Shown one piece after another: positions 8,986-17,408 of a stretch of 38,932 nt of DNA. Position 1 is the stretch's first letter. Every line of letters starts with the position of its first letter. The position numbers were made by a program, and so were the translations under genes. The stretch spans positions 1 through 38,932 of the forward strand of contig JAOKFZ010000017.1 of assembly GCA_028247315.1 (NCBI GenBank), written 5' to 3'. The notes under the pieces were generated by a model. That model had not been told where the DNA came from, did not search any database, and was given only the letters and a program-made list of their open reading frames with translations. Origin of the DNA: Bacteroidia bacterium. Lineage in GTDB: Bacteria > Bacteroidota > Bacteroidia > NS11-12g > UBA9320.

Positions 8986-10828
8986 AGGTAATCCAACTGC
9001 CTAAGTAGGCTAGTGCAGTCATATACACAAACTGGATAGCTGGCCATTTCCAAGACTTAGTTTCCTTATAAACCACAGCTAGTGTTCCCATACACTGCAT
9101 AGCAAATGCGTAAAAAACCATTAGAGAAAGTACTACTCCAATAGAATACACCGGCATGCCATTCGTCAACGTATCCTTCCTCATTTTGTCACGTATTTGA
9201 TCAAAATTATCCTCATCACCTACACTGTATATCGTGCTCATGGTTCCTACAAATACCTCTCTAGCAGCAAATGAGGTGATCAATGAAATTCCTATTTTCC
9301 AGTTAAACCCAATAGGCTGTATGGCTGGTTCTATAGCTTTACCGAAGTGGCCAGCGTAGCTTTCTACTAAGTTTTCAGATTCTTGTATGCTGAATGACTC
9401 GTCGGCCTTGGGACCGTAGCTCGCTAAAAACCACAATACTACAGACACTACAAGTATCACTTTACCCGCTTCTGCTACAAAACTACGGGACTTCTGCCAC
9501 ATGTTAAGCCAAATATTATTCCACCGTGGAACGTGGTATACGGGCAATTCCATTATAAAATAAGAAGGTATATCGTGGCGTATAATCCATTTAAACACTA
9601 CAGCAGCCGCAAGAGCTGCAGCTGTGCCTAACACATACATGCCTAGCATTAGAAGTGCTTGTACACTGACTATACCTACATACTGGTCGCTTGGTATAGC
9701 CATACTAATAAGGAGAGTGTATACGGGCAATCTCGCCGAGCAGCTCATGAGTGGAGTCACCATAATGGTGATGAGCCTATCCTTCCAGTTTTCTATGTTT
9801 CGGGTGCTCATTATGGCTGGTATAGCACAAGCAGCACCACTTAGTAGCGGAACCACAGATTTACCACTAAGACCGAGTCCTCTCAGCATCTTATCCATGA
9901 TGAAACTAACACGGGCCATATAGCCTGTGTCCTCTAATAATCCCATAAAAAAGAAGAGAATTGCAATCTGGGGTACAAAGACTACAACTCCAGCTACACC
10001 TGCAACTAATCCGTTTATTATCAGCTTTTTAAGCCATCCGTCAGGAAGCACAGCTGAAAGCCACTCACTGAGGAGAGAGAATCCATTTTCTATCCAGTCC
10101 ATAGGGTAGGATGCTAGGCTAAACACACTTTGAAATATGACCAATAACACCACCAAAAACATCAAATATCCAAGAATAGGATGTGTGGCCCACGCATCTA
10201 TTTTATTGGAGACCAACTCCCTTTTAGATTTTAATGTAGTGGTCTTGTTCAGCAATTTATTAATTGACACAAAGTGACTCTCGTGTGTATGATCCTCCTC
10301 ACTACCAAAGGCAAAGTGCGGGGCAAACTGGTCTTGAGACAATGCATTTTTTAACGCTGCAATACCTTCTCCAGATCGTGCATTCACTTTATATACACGA
10401 ATACCCAGTTCCTTCTCCAATCGATCTATGTCTATTTCAAAGCCTTTGAAATCAGCAATATCTAGCATCGTAAGAGCCAATACCATTGGTATACCGTGTT
10501 GGGATAACTGGCTGAAATAGAACAAGTTTCGTTTCAAGTTTGCAGCATCTGCAATGTATAAAATCGCATCTGGAAGCGGGTCTTCAAAAAACACCTTCAC
10601 CGCTTCTTTTTCATCCAAACTTTTTGGATTAAACGAATAAGTGCCAGGTGTATCAATCAGCTCTATGTCATTATTACCTAAGGTAAATTTGCCTACTTTA
10701 TTTTCGATCGTAGTTCCAGGCACATTGGTAATTTTCTGTTTGAGGCCCGTGAGACTGTTGAAGAGAGAAGATTTACCACAATTGGGGTTTCCTGCTAGTA
10801 CTATTTTGATGTTCTTTCTGTCAGACAT
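8969..10828 (-). CDS. feoB: Ferrous iron transporter FeoB (short form)
   Basis: The 619-residue protein is the GTP-gated Fe(II) permease. G1 is GNPNCGKS (13-20), the G2 threonine is in VPGTT (37-41), G3 is DTPG (59-62). The G4 position reads TMLD (120-123), with Thr where the usual NxxD has Asn. The stretch between the G domain and the first membrane helix is short (~165-213), so the helical GDI region appears reduced. Gate domains are recognisable from PLLSGAACAIPAIMSTR, TPLMSCSARLPVY and SFAAREVFVGTMSTIY. Typical FeoB proteins have 700 or more residues. feoA lies eight bases upstream in the same operon. The ATG at 10828 is the natural start. Confidence 0.95.
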   Translation of the reverse strand: MSDRKNIKIVLAGNPNCGKSSLFNSLTGLKQKITNVPGTTIENKVGKFTLGNNDIELIDTPGTYSFNPKSLDEKEAVKVFFEDPLPDAILYIADAANLKRNLFYFSQLSQHGIPMVLALTMLDIADFKGFEIDIDRLEKELGIRVYKVNARSGEGIAALKNALSQDQFAPHFAFGSEEDHTHESHFVSINKLLNKTTTLKSKRELVSNKIDAWATHPILGYLMFLVVLLVIFQSVFSLASYPMDWIENGFSLLSEWLSAVLPDGWLKKLIINGLVAGVAGVVVFVPQIAILFFFMGLLEDTGYMARVSFIMDKMLRGLGLSGKSVVPLLSGAACAIPAIMSTRNIENWKDRLITIMVTPLMSCSARLPVYTLLISMAIPSDQYVGIVSVQALLMLGMYVLGTAAALAAAVVFKWIIRHDIPSYFIMELPVYHVPRWNNIWLNMWQKSRSFVAEAGKVILVVSVVLWFLASYGPKADESFSIQESENLVESYAGHFGKAIEPAIQPIGFNWKIGISLITSFAAREVFVGTMSTIYSVGDEDNFDQIRDKMRKDTLTNGMPVYSIGVVLSLMVFYAFAMQCMGTLAVVYKETKSWKWPAIQFVYMTALAYLGSWITFNLFG

Positions 10829-10836
10829 ACGCTTGG

Positions 10837-11076
10837 TTAAGTAGCAAAAAGAGGATCTAATGGACGAATTTCAATAGTTTCCGCCTCATTCTTACGCATA
10901 CTTAACGTATATTCTTCTAGTTCGTAAGCAATAGGATCTCCCAACGGAGCTTTGAGAATAGGCTTAATCAGTGAACCCGGGATACAACCCATTTCTTGTA
11001 GCTTCTCCTTGAACGGAGAGTCGGATACAAACCGTATTCTACCTATTTTTCCTATGTGCAATTCAGTAAGTTTCAC
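10837..11076 (-). CDS. feoA: FeoA-like SH3 domain protein
   Basis: The 79-residue protein is a single FeoA SH3-like barrel: KEKLQEMGCIPGSLIKPILKAPLGDPIAYEL carries the characteristic L..MGI.PG pattern, followed by LSMRKNEAETIEI. FeoA is a small cytosolic accessory protein of FeoB-mediated ferrous iron uptake. It is read from a GTG codon at 11076, which aligns with the usual FeoA start, and a TTTG box lies ten bases upstream. It ends eight bases before feoB, so the two genes form an operon. In many Bacteroidota FeoA is fused to FeoB; here the proteins are separate. Confidence 0.93.
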   Translation of the reverse strand: MKLTELHIGKIGRIRFVSDSPFKEKLQEMGCIPGSLIKPILKAPLGDPIAYELEEYTLSMRKNEAETIEIRPLDPLFAT

Positions 11077-11086
11077 TTGCTTACTG

Positions 11087-11094
11087 CAAAGATG
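11087..11094 (-). promoter_or_regulatory. Possible -7 box (CAtcTTTG) for feoAB
   Basis: On the minus strand CATCTTTG matches TAnnTTTG except for the first base and ends ten bases before the GTG of feoA. It lies in the 56-base gap after the E1 gene, so feoAB can have its own short-leader promoter. No Fur-like palindrome was recognised by eye. Confidence 0.4.
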
Positions 11095-11132
11095 TATTTT
11101 TATTTGGATTAATTAAAGATAGCGGCCAAATC

Positions 11133-13109
11133 TCACCATCCTAACAACTCCTCTACCTTACGTTTTAGCCTACTCTTACCCATAAAATTGATTTCCAAAT
11201 CTGCATTAAAGGGTATCGGCGTATCAAGACTACCTACTCGCATAACTGGTGCATCTAAACTGGTGAAGCAGTGCTCTCCTATCCAAGCGGCTATTTCACC
11301 CCCAATGCCCCCTTCAAGTGTATCCTCGTGTACTACAATTACTTTTCCTGTTTTTGCTACCGCTTCACGCACCGCATCCTTATCCCAAGGCAATAATGTT
11401 CGAAGATCTACAATAGTAGCATCTATGCTGAGTTTAGCTACCACTTCCACACACCAATGCACTGCTAATCCATAGGTGATAAAAGTGATTTCTTCTCCTT
11501 GTTCCACCCATCTGGCTTTGCCTATTTCGGTAGTAAACTCCTCTAGATGCACTTCTTCACGAAGACTGCGATACATTCCTTTATGCTCAAAAAACAATAC
11601 TGGATTAGGATCTTCGAAAGCTGCAAGGAGTAACCCTTTGGCATCTGAAGGAGTACTTGGGTACACTATTTTGAGCCCCGGTAAGTGAAAAAACCAAGCT
11701 TCATTGCTCTGACTGTGGAACGGCCCAGCCGCAGCTCCGCCACCAGTAGGCATACGGATCACGACATCACTGTTCTGTCCCCAACGATAATAGGTCTTAG
11801 CGAGGTTATTCGCTATCTGATTGAATCCGCAACTCACAAAATCAGCAAACTGCATTTCTACCATTGCCTTTTTGCCACCCATAGAGAGTCCCAGTGCAGC
11901 ACCCAACGGTGCCGCCTCACAAATAGGCGTATTACGCACTCTATCGTGACCAAACTCAGCAACAAATCCATCCGTTATTTTAAAAACACCGCCGTAATCT
12001 CCAATATCTTGACCCATCAGCACCAGGTTATCGTATTTCTGCATGGCCGTTTTTAGTCCATCTTGTATAGCATCTATAAAACGTATTTCCGTTTTATTCC
12101 CCTGAGCTTCAATAGCAACCGGCGTATACGGTTTGTATAAATCTCCTATCTCTGTAGCTGTATCTACTGCTATAATTTCTTGTACTTTCAGTATCTCTAC
12201 CGCATCATTTATTTCATCTGTTATGGAGTCTTTGATAGCAACTATCTCACTGGCAGCAATGTGCTTGTCGATCATAAGATACTTTTCAAAATTGTCTATT
12301 GGGTCTTTCTTTGCCCACTCATCCATAAGTTCTGTAGGAACGTACTTCGTCCCACTGGCTTCCTCGTGACCACGCATTCTAAAGGTCTTGCATTCCACTA
12401 GAAAAGGTCTTGGATTTGCACGCAAATCTTTTGCAATAGCAGAGACTGCTGAATATACCTCTAAGATGTTATTACCGTCTATCGTTTTACTTTCTATCCC
12501 ATAACCAATACCCTTATCTGCTAAGTTTTCGCATCTGAACTGATCTGTAGATGGCGTAGAGAGTCCATACCCATTATTTTCTATTAAGAATATGACAGGC
12601 AAGTCCCATACCGCTGCAAGATTCAACGCCTCATGAAACTCACCCTCACTTGTACCCCCATCCCCACTAAAAGCAAGCGTAACTTTTCTTTCCCCATCTA
12701 ATTTATTGGCAAGAGCAACACCATCTGCCACACTCAACATTGCACCCAGGTGGGAAATCATTCCCGCAATGTGGTATTCACTTGTGCCAAAATGAAAAGA
12801 ACGATCTCTCCCATTGGTAAAACCTGCTTTGTTGCCTTGCCACTGATGGAGCAACTTCTTGAGCGGAATACCTCTACTCGTAAAGACTCCCAAGTTACGG
12901 TGCAAAGGCATAATATACTCATCAGACTCCAACGCCAAAGTTGCACCTACTGCTATGGCCTCTTGTCCTATTCCACTAAACCACTTGCTCACTTGTCCCT
13001 GCCTAAGGAGCTTAAGCATTTTTTCCTCTATCATACGCGGTTTCACTAGTGAGGCATAGAGCTCCCGTAGTTTTACCGAATCATACGTGTTAAATGTATT
13101 AAAATCCAT
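11133..13109 (-). CDS. 2-oxoacid dehydrogenase E1, fused alpha and beta subunits
   Basis: This 658-residue thiamine-diphosphate enzyme joins an E1-alpha half (about 1-325) with an E1-beta half (about 338-658). The alpha half carries the TPP/Mg motif GDGGTSEGEF...IENNGYGLS (about 147-176) and GQEAIAVG; the beta half carries IRFIDAIQDGL, LMGQDIGDYGGVF and the transketolase C-terminal segment VIVVHEDTLEGG. It decarboxylates a 2-oxoacid and transfers the acyl group to lipoyl-E2. The fused form is common in Bacteroidota and is usually annotated as branched-chain 2-oxoacid dehydrogenase, but pyruvate cannot be excluded. No E2 or E3 gene is nearby. I take the ATG at 13109; the frame extends eight codons further without family support. 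Confidence 0.92.
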   Translation of the reverse strand: MDFNTFNTYDSVKLRELYASLVKPRMIEEKMLKLLRQGQVSKWFSGIGQEAIAVGATLALESDEYIMPLHRNLGVFTSRGIPLKKLLHQWQGNKAGFTNGRDRSFHFGTSEYHIAGMISHLGAMLSVADGVALANKLDGERKVTLAFSGDGGTSEGEFHEALNLAAVWDLPVIFLIENNGYGLSTPSTDQFRCENLADKGIGYGIESKTIDGNNILEVYSAVSAIAKDLRANPRPFLVECKTFRMRGHEEASGTKYVPTELMDEWAKKDPIDNFEKYLMIDKHIAASEIVAIKDSITDEINDAVEILKVQEIIAVDTATEIGDLYKPYTPVAIEAQGNKTEIRFIDAIQDGLKTAMQKYDNLVLMGQDIGDYGGVFKITDGFVAEFGHDRVRNTPICEAAPLGAALGLSMGGKKAMVEMQFADFVSCGFNQIANNLAKTYYRWGQNSDVVIRMPTGGGAAAGPFHSQSNEAWFFHLPGLKIVYPSTPSDAKGLLLAAFEDPNPVLFFEHKGMYRSLREEVHLEEFTTEIGKARWVEQGEEITFITYGLAVHWCVEVVAKLSIDATIVDLRTLLPWDKDAVREAVAKTGKVIVVHEDTLEGGIGGEIAAWIGEHCFTSLDAPVMRVGSLDTPIPFNADLEINFMGKSRLKRKVEELLGW

Positions 13110-13163
13110 ACCAATGTCACGAATTAAATACAATAATAGGTAGCTACTCCATTTTTGCTGCCG

Positions 13164-13171
13164 TATTTTTG
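13164..13171 (+). promoter_or_regulatory. -7 box TAttTTTG just upstream of the pabA/trpG start
   Basis: A perfect TAnnTTTG match ends four bases before the GTG at 13176. It lies in the 66-base divergent region shared with the E1 gene and predicts a leaderless transcript. Confidence 0.55.
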
Positions 13172-13175
13172 TACA

Positions 13176-13763
13176 GTGCTACTATTGCTAGACAATTACG
13201 ACTCATTCACGTATAACTTGTACGACTATTTGTGTCGTTGCGGAGCAACAGTAGAGGTGATAAGAAATGACCAAATAGATACGGCAACTATTGGCGAAAA
13301 ATACACGGGGATTATTCTTTCCCCTGGTCCCGGAAAGCCTCAGGATGCTGGAAAAATGATGGAAGTCATTCAACTGTATTACAACCATTTACCCTTATTT
13401 GGGGTATGCCTTGGCATGCAGGCAATAGGAGAATATTTTGGAGCTAGCCTAGACAACGCAACCTATCCTATGCATGGCAAAACAAGTAGTTTGGAGTATA
13501 ACTCAACACATCCACTGTTCCGTAAAATACAATCTCCTCTGGATGTTTGTAGGTATCATTCGTTGGTTCTCACAAATTTGAACCATACTCCTCTGGATAC
13601 CATTGCTTGGTCTGAGCAAAACGAACCGATGGCCATTGCCCACAAAGCCTTACCTATATGGGCTGTTCAATTTCATCCAGAAGCTATTTTGACACCTCAA
13701 GGACTCACATTGATAGATAATTGGCTATCTTGCTTTTCTTTGCAACACACTAAACAGCCCTAG
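13176..13763 (+). CDS. pabA: Aminodeoxychorismate/anthranilate synthase glutaminase subunit (PabA/TrpG)
   Basis: This 195-residue class I glutamine amidotransferase starts at GTG with LLLLDNYDSFTYNL, the canonical N-terminus of PabA/TrpG. The frame runs on to an upstream TTG, but those codons cover the -7 box. Catalytic residues are Cys78 in GVCLGMQAIG and His167/Glu169 in QFHPEA; the oxyanion loop SPGPGKP is at about 49-55. It supplies ammonia to chorismate-using synthases for folate or tryptophan. No trp genes or pabB are adjacent, so pabA rather than trpG is a guess and the protein may be amphibolic. It is followed after 20 bases by the CBS protein gene, probably in the same transcript. 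Confidence 0.88.
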   Translation: MLLLLDNYDSFTYNLYDYLCRCGATVEVIRNDQIDTATIGEKYTGIILSPGPGKPQDAGKMMEVIQLYYNHLPLFGVCLGMQAIGEYFGASLDNATYPMHGKTSSLEYNSTHPLFRKIQSPLDVCRYHSLVLTNLNHTPLDTIAWSEQNEPMAIAHKALPIWAVQFHPEAILTPQGLTLIDNWLSCFSLQHTKQP

Positions 13764-13783
13764 AATTAGGTTGTTATATACAT

Positions 13784-14434
13784 ATGATCGTTTCAGACTA
13801 CATATTGCCCATACTCCCCGTAGACGAAAACTCTTCAAGAAAAGAGTGTATGAACATTATGATGGACAACTTGTGTTATGAATTACCTGTACTCAGAGAT
13901 AAGAAACTATATGGCAAGGTACAGCTAGATGAGTGTATCCATAGTGCAGAAGACACTATTAAAAGCCATGTAGAGCCCGGCTATACGAGTGTGCATTTCA
14001 ATTCTCATCTTATTGACGTACTTCATGTATTTAATGCATCTAAATCAAATGTCTGTTGTGTTCTTGATGAAAATTTCGAGTGGCAAGGTATTATTACTAA
14101 AACCGCTGTAATAGAAGGACTTGCACAATCACTTACGGTCGCACAAACAGGATCCATACTCCTCACAGAAATGGCATCTCACCAATACAGTAGTAGTGAA
14201 ATTGCTCGCATTGTTGAGTCAGAAGGGTCTCAAATGATCGGCCTTTGGATCACTAACTTGGAAGAAAGCGGACGCATTAGAGTGAGTATAAAATTGAACA
14301 CTAAGAACGCAGAACGCATTATTAACGGACTACAAAGATATGGTTATGAGGTTATTGCCACATTTGGCGATGACGATTACAAAGAAAATGTAGAACGTCG
14401 TTTTCAATCATTTATGAATTTCATTGACGTATAG
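13784..14434 (+). CDS. CBS-domain protein, function unknown
   Basis: The 216-residue protein contains two CBS-like motifs: residues ~1-60 (IMMDNLCYELPVLRDKKLYGKVQLDEC) and ~70-125 (VHFNSHLIDVLHVFNASKSNVCCVLDENFEWQGIITKTAVIEGLA), followed by a ~90-residue C-terminal ACT-like region (IGLWITNLEESGRIRVSIKLN...GYEVIATFGDDDY). CBS pairs bind adenosyl ligands and act as energy sensors. In Bacteroidota such a gene commonly sits next to NAD kinase, and here nadK is two genes downstream. The last bases overlap the start of the Omp85-type gene by 11 bases, suggesting coupled translation. No enzymatic domain is present; a regulatory role is an inference. Confidence 0.82.
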   Translation: MIVSDYILPILPVDENSSRKECMNIMMDNLCYELPVLRDKKLYGKVQLDECIHSAEDTIKSHVEPGYTSVHFNSHLIDVLHVFNASKSNVCCVLDENFEWQGIITKTAVIEGLAQSLTVAQTGSILLTEMASHQYSSSEIARIVESEGSQMIGLWITNLEESGRIRVSIKLNTKNAERIINGLQRYGYEVIATFGDDDYKENVERRFQSFMNFIDV

Positions 14435-15803
14435 ATTATCCATACTTGGCTTTTTTGTACTTTTCGCTACTCTCCTTTTTGCAGCATCTATACCGGTGCA
14501 TCGTATTTCTATTTCTGGAAATGATCAGACCAAAAATTTTGTAGTGCTTCGCGAAATGCTAGTGAAGGTAGACTCCATCTACCCAGAAAGCCAAATTGAA
14601 GAACTCATAAAAACATCTACCGATAGAGTACTCAATCTCAACCTCTTCAACCAAGTGAAAATCGACTACACGATCGCTGAATCTGACCAAGGCCGCGGTT
14701 ACAATGTAGTAGTAGTACTTGTAGAAAAATGGTATGCCTGGCCCATCCCCTTTGTTGAGTTTAGCGATAGGAATTTCAATGTATGGGGCGATCTAGACTT
14801 TGACCCAGAACGTACTAACTACGGTTTGTATGTATTCAATTATAACCTGTTTGGCAGAAATCATACTTTAAAAACTCAACTAAAAACAGGGTATAATACC
14901 AACCTAGGTCTCGAATATCGTATACCTTTCTTATCTCGAAACACACAATGGGGACTGAACACAATGGTAAAATACGCTTCGCAAAATGAGGTGTGGTATG
15001 AGACCAAAAACGACAGTCTTCAATTTTTTAGAAATGGTCAAAAGAACTTAATCAGGAATACACAAGCACGAGTAGAGCTGACCAAACGAATTACCCCGTT
15101 CACAACCGTACGTTACGGCATGAATTTCGAGCATGGGCAGTTAGATACTTCCGTTCCAATAAATGACTACTTTATTAATAGTCAACGATTTCAGCGAAAA
15201 TACGAAGTGTATTTTAAAATTGAGTTCAACCAACGTAACAACATCTATTTTCCAACTGAAGGCAAGTATGGCTCCGTCTCTTTTGGAGCGAATACCTGGC
15301 AAAATAAAAACCGTCAATTCAATGGGTCTATCGAATCCCGGTTACAACAGTTTCACGAATTATCACATAGGTGGTCTTCTGCACTTTCGGTATACTTCCA
15401 ATACAACACCAACAAAAACGCACCCTACTCCGATCGTAAACTACTAGGATACAATGAGGTAGTGAGGGGTTACGAACATTATGTTATAGATGGAACTCTC
15501 GGTTGGAAAACCAATGCAGCAATTCGTTATCACCTGATCAACAATGATTTAATCCTGAATATTATTCCCATCGAAAACTACAAAAAACTTCCCGTCAATA
15601 TCTATGCTGAAGGATACATAGACGGCGGCTATGCCACCTCCAATGATACTAGAAGTAGCAATCAACTTAATCAACAACCCATTTACTCCATTGGATTAGG
15701 ACTAAACACCCTATTCTACAACGACCGACTACTGCGACTAGAATATAGTTTAAACAGTTTAGGGAAAGGGGGTTTATTTTTACACTTCAAAAAAGCAATC
15801 TAA
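14424..15803 (+). CDS. Omp85/BamA-family outer membrane protein with one POTRA domain
   Basis: The 459-residue product has a signal peptide (about 1-21, ending LLFAASIP), one POTRA-like domain (about 22-105; VHRISISGNDQTKNFVVLREM, LFNQVKIDYTI) and a beta-barrel (about 110-459) with aromatic-ended strands and the L6-loop motif VRGYE (about 352-356), the hallmark of the Omp85 superfamily. With a single POTRA it is not the main BamA; it could assist membrane-protein assembly or lipid transport. It starts at TTG 14424 inside the 3' end of the CBS gene; no ATG or GTG would keep the signal peptide. nadK follows after a single base, so the three genes form one operon. Confidence 0.85.
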   Translation: MTYRLSILGFFVLFATLLFAASIPVHRISISGNDQTKNFVVLREMLVKVDSIYPESQIEELIKTSTDRVLNLNLFNQVKIDYTIAESDQGRGYNVVVVLVEKWYAWPIPFVEFSDRNFNVWGDLDFDPERTNYGLYVFNYNLFGRNHTLKTQLKTGYNTNLGLEYRIPFLSRNTQWGLNTMVKYASQNEVWYETKNDSLQFFRNGQKNLIRNTQARVELTKRITPFTTVRYGMNFEHGQLDTSVPINDYFINSQRFQRKYEVYFKIEFNQRNNIYFPTEGKYGSVSFGANTWQNKNRQFNGSIESRLQQFHELSHRWSSALSVYFQYNTNKNAPYSDRKLLGYNEVVRGYEHYVIDGTLGWKTNAAIRYHLINNDLILNIIPIENYKKLPVNIYAEGYIDGGYATSNDTRSSNQLNQQPIYSIGLGLNTLFYNDRLLRLEYSLNSLGKGGLFLHFKKAI

Positions 15804-15804
15804 C

Positions 15805-16686
15805 ATGAAAGTAGCACTTTACGGCAGACACATTGAAACAAGAAATTTTAAAGCTTTTTATCAAGATTTCACTTCAATACTCACTAGTCATAGTATTGAC
15901 TATGAGGTAAGCACAAGCTATGCTTCTTTCTTAAAAGAAACATATTGTATCACCTGCAAATCTTGTGACGAGCTACAACTCACACTAGAACATTTCACCT
16001 GCTTAATAAGCCTAGGTGGAGACGGTACGGCACTAGATACCCTATCGCTAGTGAAAGACTCTGGCTTACCCGTAATGGGCGTTAACTTAGGTAGATTGGG
16101 TTTCTTGGCAAACATCAAAATGGATGAAGTAGAGGACGCCATCATTGCACTAAAGAAGGGGCAAATCAATCTGGAGAAGCGTGCACTCATACACATTGAG
16201 TGCGATATCCCAGAAATAAGTAAATTTCCGTATGCTCTGAATGACTTTGTCGTTCAAAAGCGTGATACGTCTGCAATGATTACTGTAAAGACCAACTTGA
16301 ATGGCTCTTTTTTGAACAATTACTGGGCAGATGGATTGATAATTGGCACTCCTACAGGATCATCTGGGTACTCACTTAGTTGTGGCGGACCACTTATATT
16401 CCCAGGGAGTCAGTCATTTGTAATCACGCCTATAGCTGCTCACAACCTTACAGTACGTCCTGCGGTAATACCAGACACCCACTTACTAGAAATAGAAACA
16501 AGTGCACGAGCAGACACCGTACTTATCACACTGGATTCGCGGTCGTTTATTGTCCCTAGCAATACCAAGCTTACCCTTAGACGTGCACACTTTGATTTTA
16601 TTATGATACAACCACAAGGCACTACGTATATGGATACCATACGCAATAAGTTACTTTGGGGAGCAGATAAAAGAGACGAAGCTTAG
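15805..16686 (+). CDS. nadK: NAD kinase
   Basis: The 293-residue enzyme phosphorylates NAD to NADP. The conserved GGDGT motif is at 71-75 (catalytic Asp73), followed by GVNLGRLGFLANI, NDFVVQKRDTSAMI, ADGLIIGTPTGSSGYSLSCGGP (the NAD-binding TPTGS region) and HNLTVRPAVIP. Length is normal for Bacteroidota NadK. The ATG at 15805 lies one base after the TAA of the Omp85-type gene. The stop is only two bases from the end of the convergent dtd gene. Confidence 0.95.
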   Translation: MKVALYGRHIETRNFKAFYQDFTSILTSHSIDYEVSTSYASFLKETYCITCKSCDELQLTLEHFTCLISLGGDGTALDTLSLVKDSGLPVMGVNLGRLGFLANIKMDEVEDAIIALKKGQINLEKRALIHIECDIPEISKFPYALNDFVVQKRDTSAMITVKTNLNGSFLNNYWADGLIIGTPTGSSGYSLSCGGPLIFPGSQSFVITPIAAHNLTVRPAVIPDTHLLEIETSARADTVLITLDSRSFIVPSNTKLTLRRAHFDFIMIQPQGTTYMDTIRNKLLWGADKRDEA

Positions 16687-16688
16687 TC

Positions 16689-17135
16689 TTAATCTCTATT
16701 TTTACTGTCTAGCCAGATGGTTACTGGTCCGTCATTTACCAACGAAACTTTCATATATGCACCAAACTGACCCGTTTTTACAGGTAAAAGTACGTTGCAC
16801 TGTGCTACAAAATTTTCATAGAGCTCAGTGGCTGTTTCTGGTCTTGCTGCCTTTATAAAAGAGGGTCTATTCCCTTTTTTGGTACTGGCATGCAATGTAA
16901 ATTGACTTACAATCAGCATTTCACCTTGAAGGTCCAAAATACTGGCATTCATCTTACCTTTCACATCACCAAAAATTCGCATTTTTGAAATTTTCTGAAC
17001 AAGCCAACTGATATCTTCTAGACCATCTCCTTCTTCTATACCCAAAAGTACCAATAAGCCTTTACCTATTCCTGAGTCCGGTCTCCCTACGATCTCCACC
17101 TTCGCTTGAATAACTCGCTGTATCAATGCTCGCAT
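16689..17135 (-). CDS. dtd: D-aminoacyl-tRNA deacylase
   Basis: The 148-residue protein matches DTD along its entire length: MRALIQRV start, GLLVLLGIEEGD, the SQFTLHA motif (contributing the nucleophilic region), KKGNRPSF, and the cis Gly-Pro motif NDGPVTI near the C-terminus. It hydrolyses D-aminoacyl-tRNAs and mischarged Gly-tRNA(Ala), recycling tRNA. Length is standard (145-150). It is the only gene of its transcript and lies tail to tail with nadK; a -7-like box lies four bases before the ATG. Confidence 0.95.
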   Translation of the reverse strand: MRALIQRVIQAKVEIVGRPDSGIGKGLLVLLGIEEGDGLEDISWLVQKISKMRIFGDVKGKMNASILDLQGEMLIVSQFTLHASTKKGNRPSFIKAARPETATELYENFVAQCNVLLPVKTGQFGAYMKVSLVNDGPVTIWLDSKNRD

Positions 17136-17139
17136 AGTG

Positions 17140-17147
17140 CAAGTTTA
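17140..17147 (-). promoter_or_regulatory. -7-like box TAaaCTTG before dtd
   Basis: On the minus strand TAAACTTG has one mismatch to TAnnTTTG and ends four bases before the dtd ATG at 17135, the same spacing as at several plus-strand genes. Confidence 0.45.
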
Positions 17148-17220
17148 CATCATCTACCTTCACCTTACCTCTGATATACCAATAATCCGTTTTGTTTAGA
17201 ACAAAGCCTCATGATGTTAT

Positions 17221-17262
17221 CTTTATTTATCTGCCACTAATTTTACTCGATAATAAATAAAG
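17221..17262. repeat. AT-rich 10-base inverted repeat between dtd and tRNA-Val
   Basis: Arms CTTTATTTAT (17221-17230) and ATAAATAAAG (17253-17262) are perfect complements separated by 22 bases. They lie in a 273-base stretch without genes. Being purely AT plus one G/C pair, the hairpin would be weak; no function is assigned. Confidence 0.35.
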
Positions 17263-17360
17263 TTGCCTTTATACTTGCTGTAAATCAATCACTTAACCGC
17301 AATATTCGGCAGTGTAAAGTCACCCTCGAAATAAAAAAACTGCAAACTGAAAGTTTTATT

Positions 17361-17389
17361 TTGTTTTTGGGTAACCCAAATTATATTTG
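17361..17389 (+). promoter_or_regulatory. Complete -33/-7 promoter for tRNA-Val
   Basis: TTG at 17361-17363, an 18-base spacer and TATATTTG at 17382-17389 fit the Bacteroidota TTG-N(17-23)-TAnnTTTG promoter fully. Transcription would start near 17394, about 15 bases before the mature tRNA. It is one of two places in the window where both elements are visible. Confidence 0.7.
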
Positions 17390-17408
17390 CAGCCCTTTAA
17401 GGGATTGA

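Noticed and set aside
9624-10844. Several plus-strand open frames opposite feoB
   Set aside because: They are antisense shadows of strongly supported FeoB codons, with no recognisable domains.
11188-12401. Plus-strand open frames opposite the E1 gene
   Set aside because: Shadows of a clearly coding minus-strand gene; the translations are Ser/Thr-rich without motifs.
13110-13133. Eight-codon N-terminal extension of the E1 gene
   Set aside because: No family similarity in these residues, and ATG 13109 gives a normal N-terminus.
17394-17404. CCCTTTAAGGG just before the tRNA as an operator
   Set aside because: Five-base arms around one base are too small and lie in the tRNA 5' leader; likely chance.
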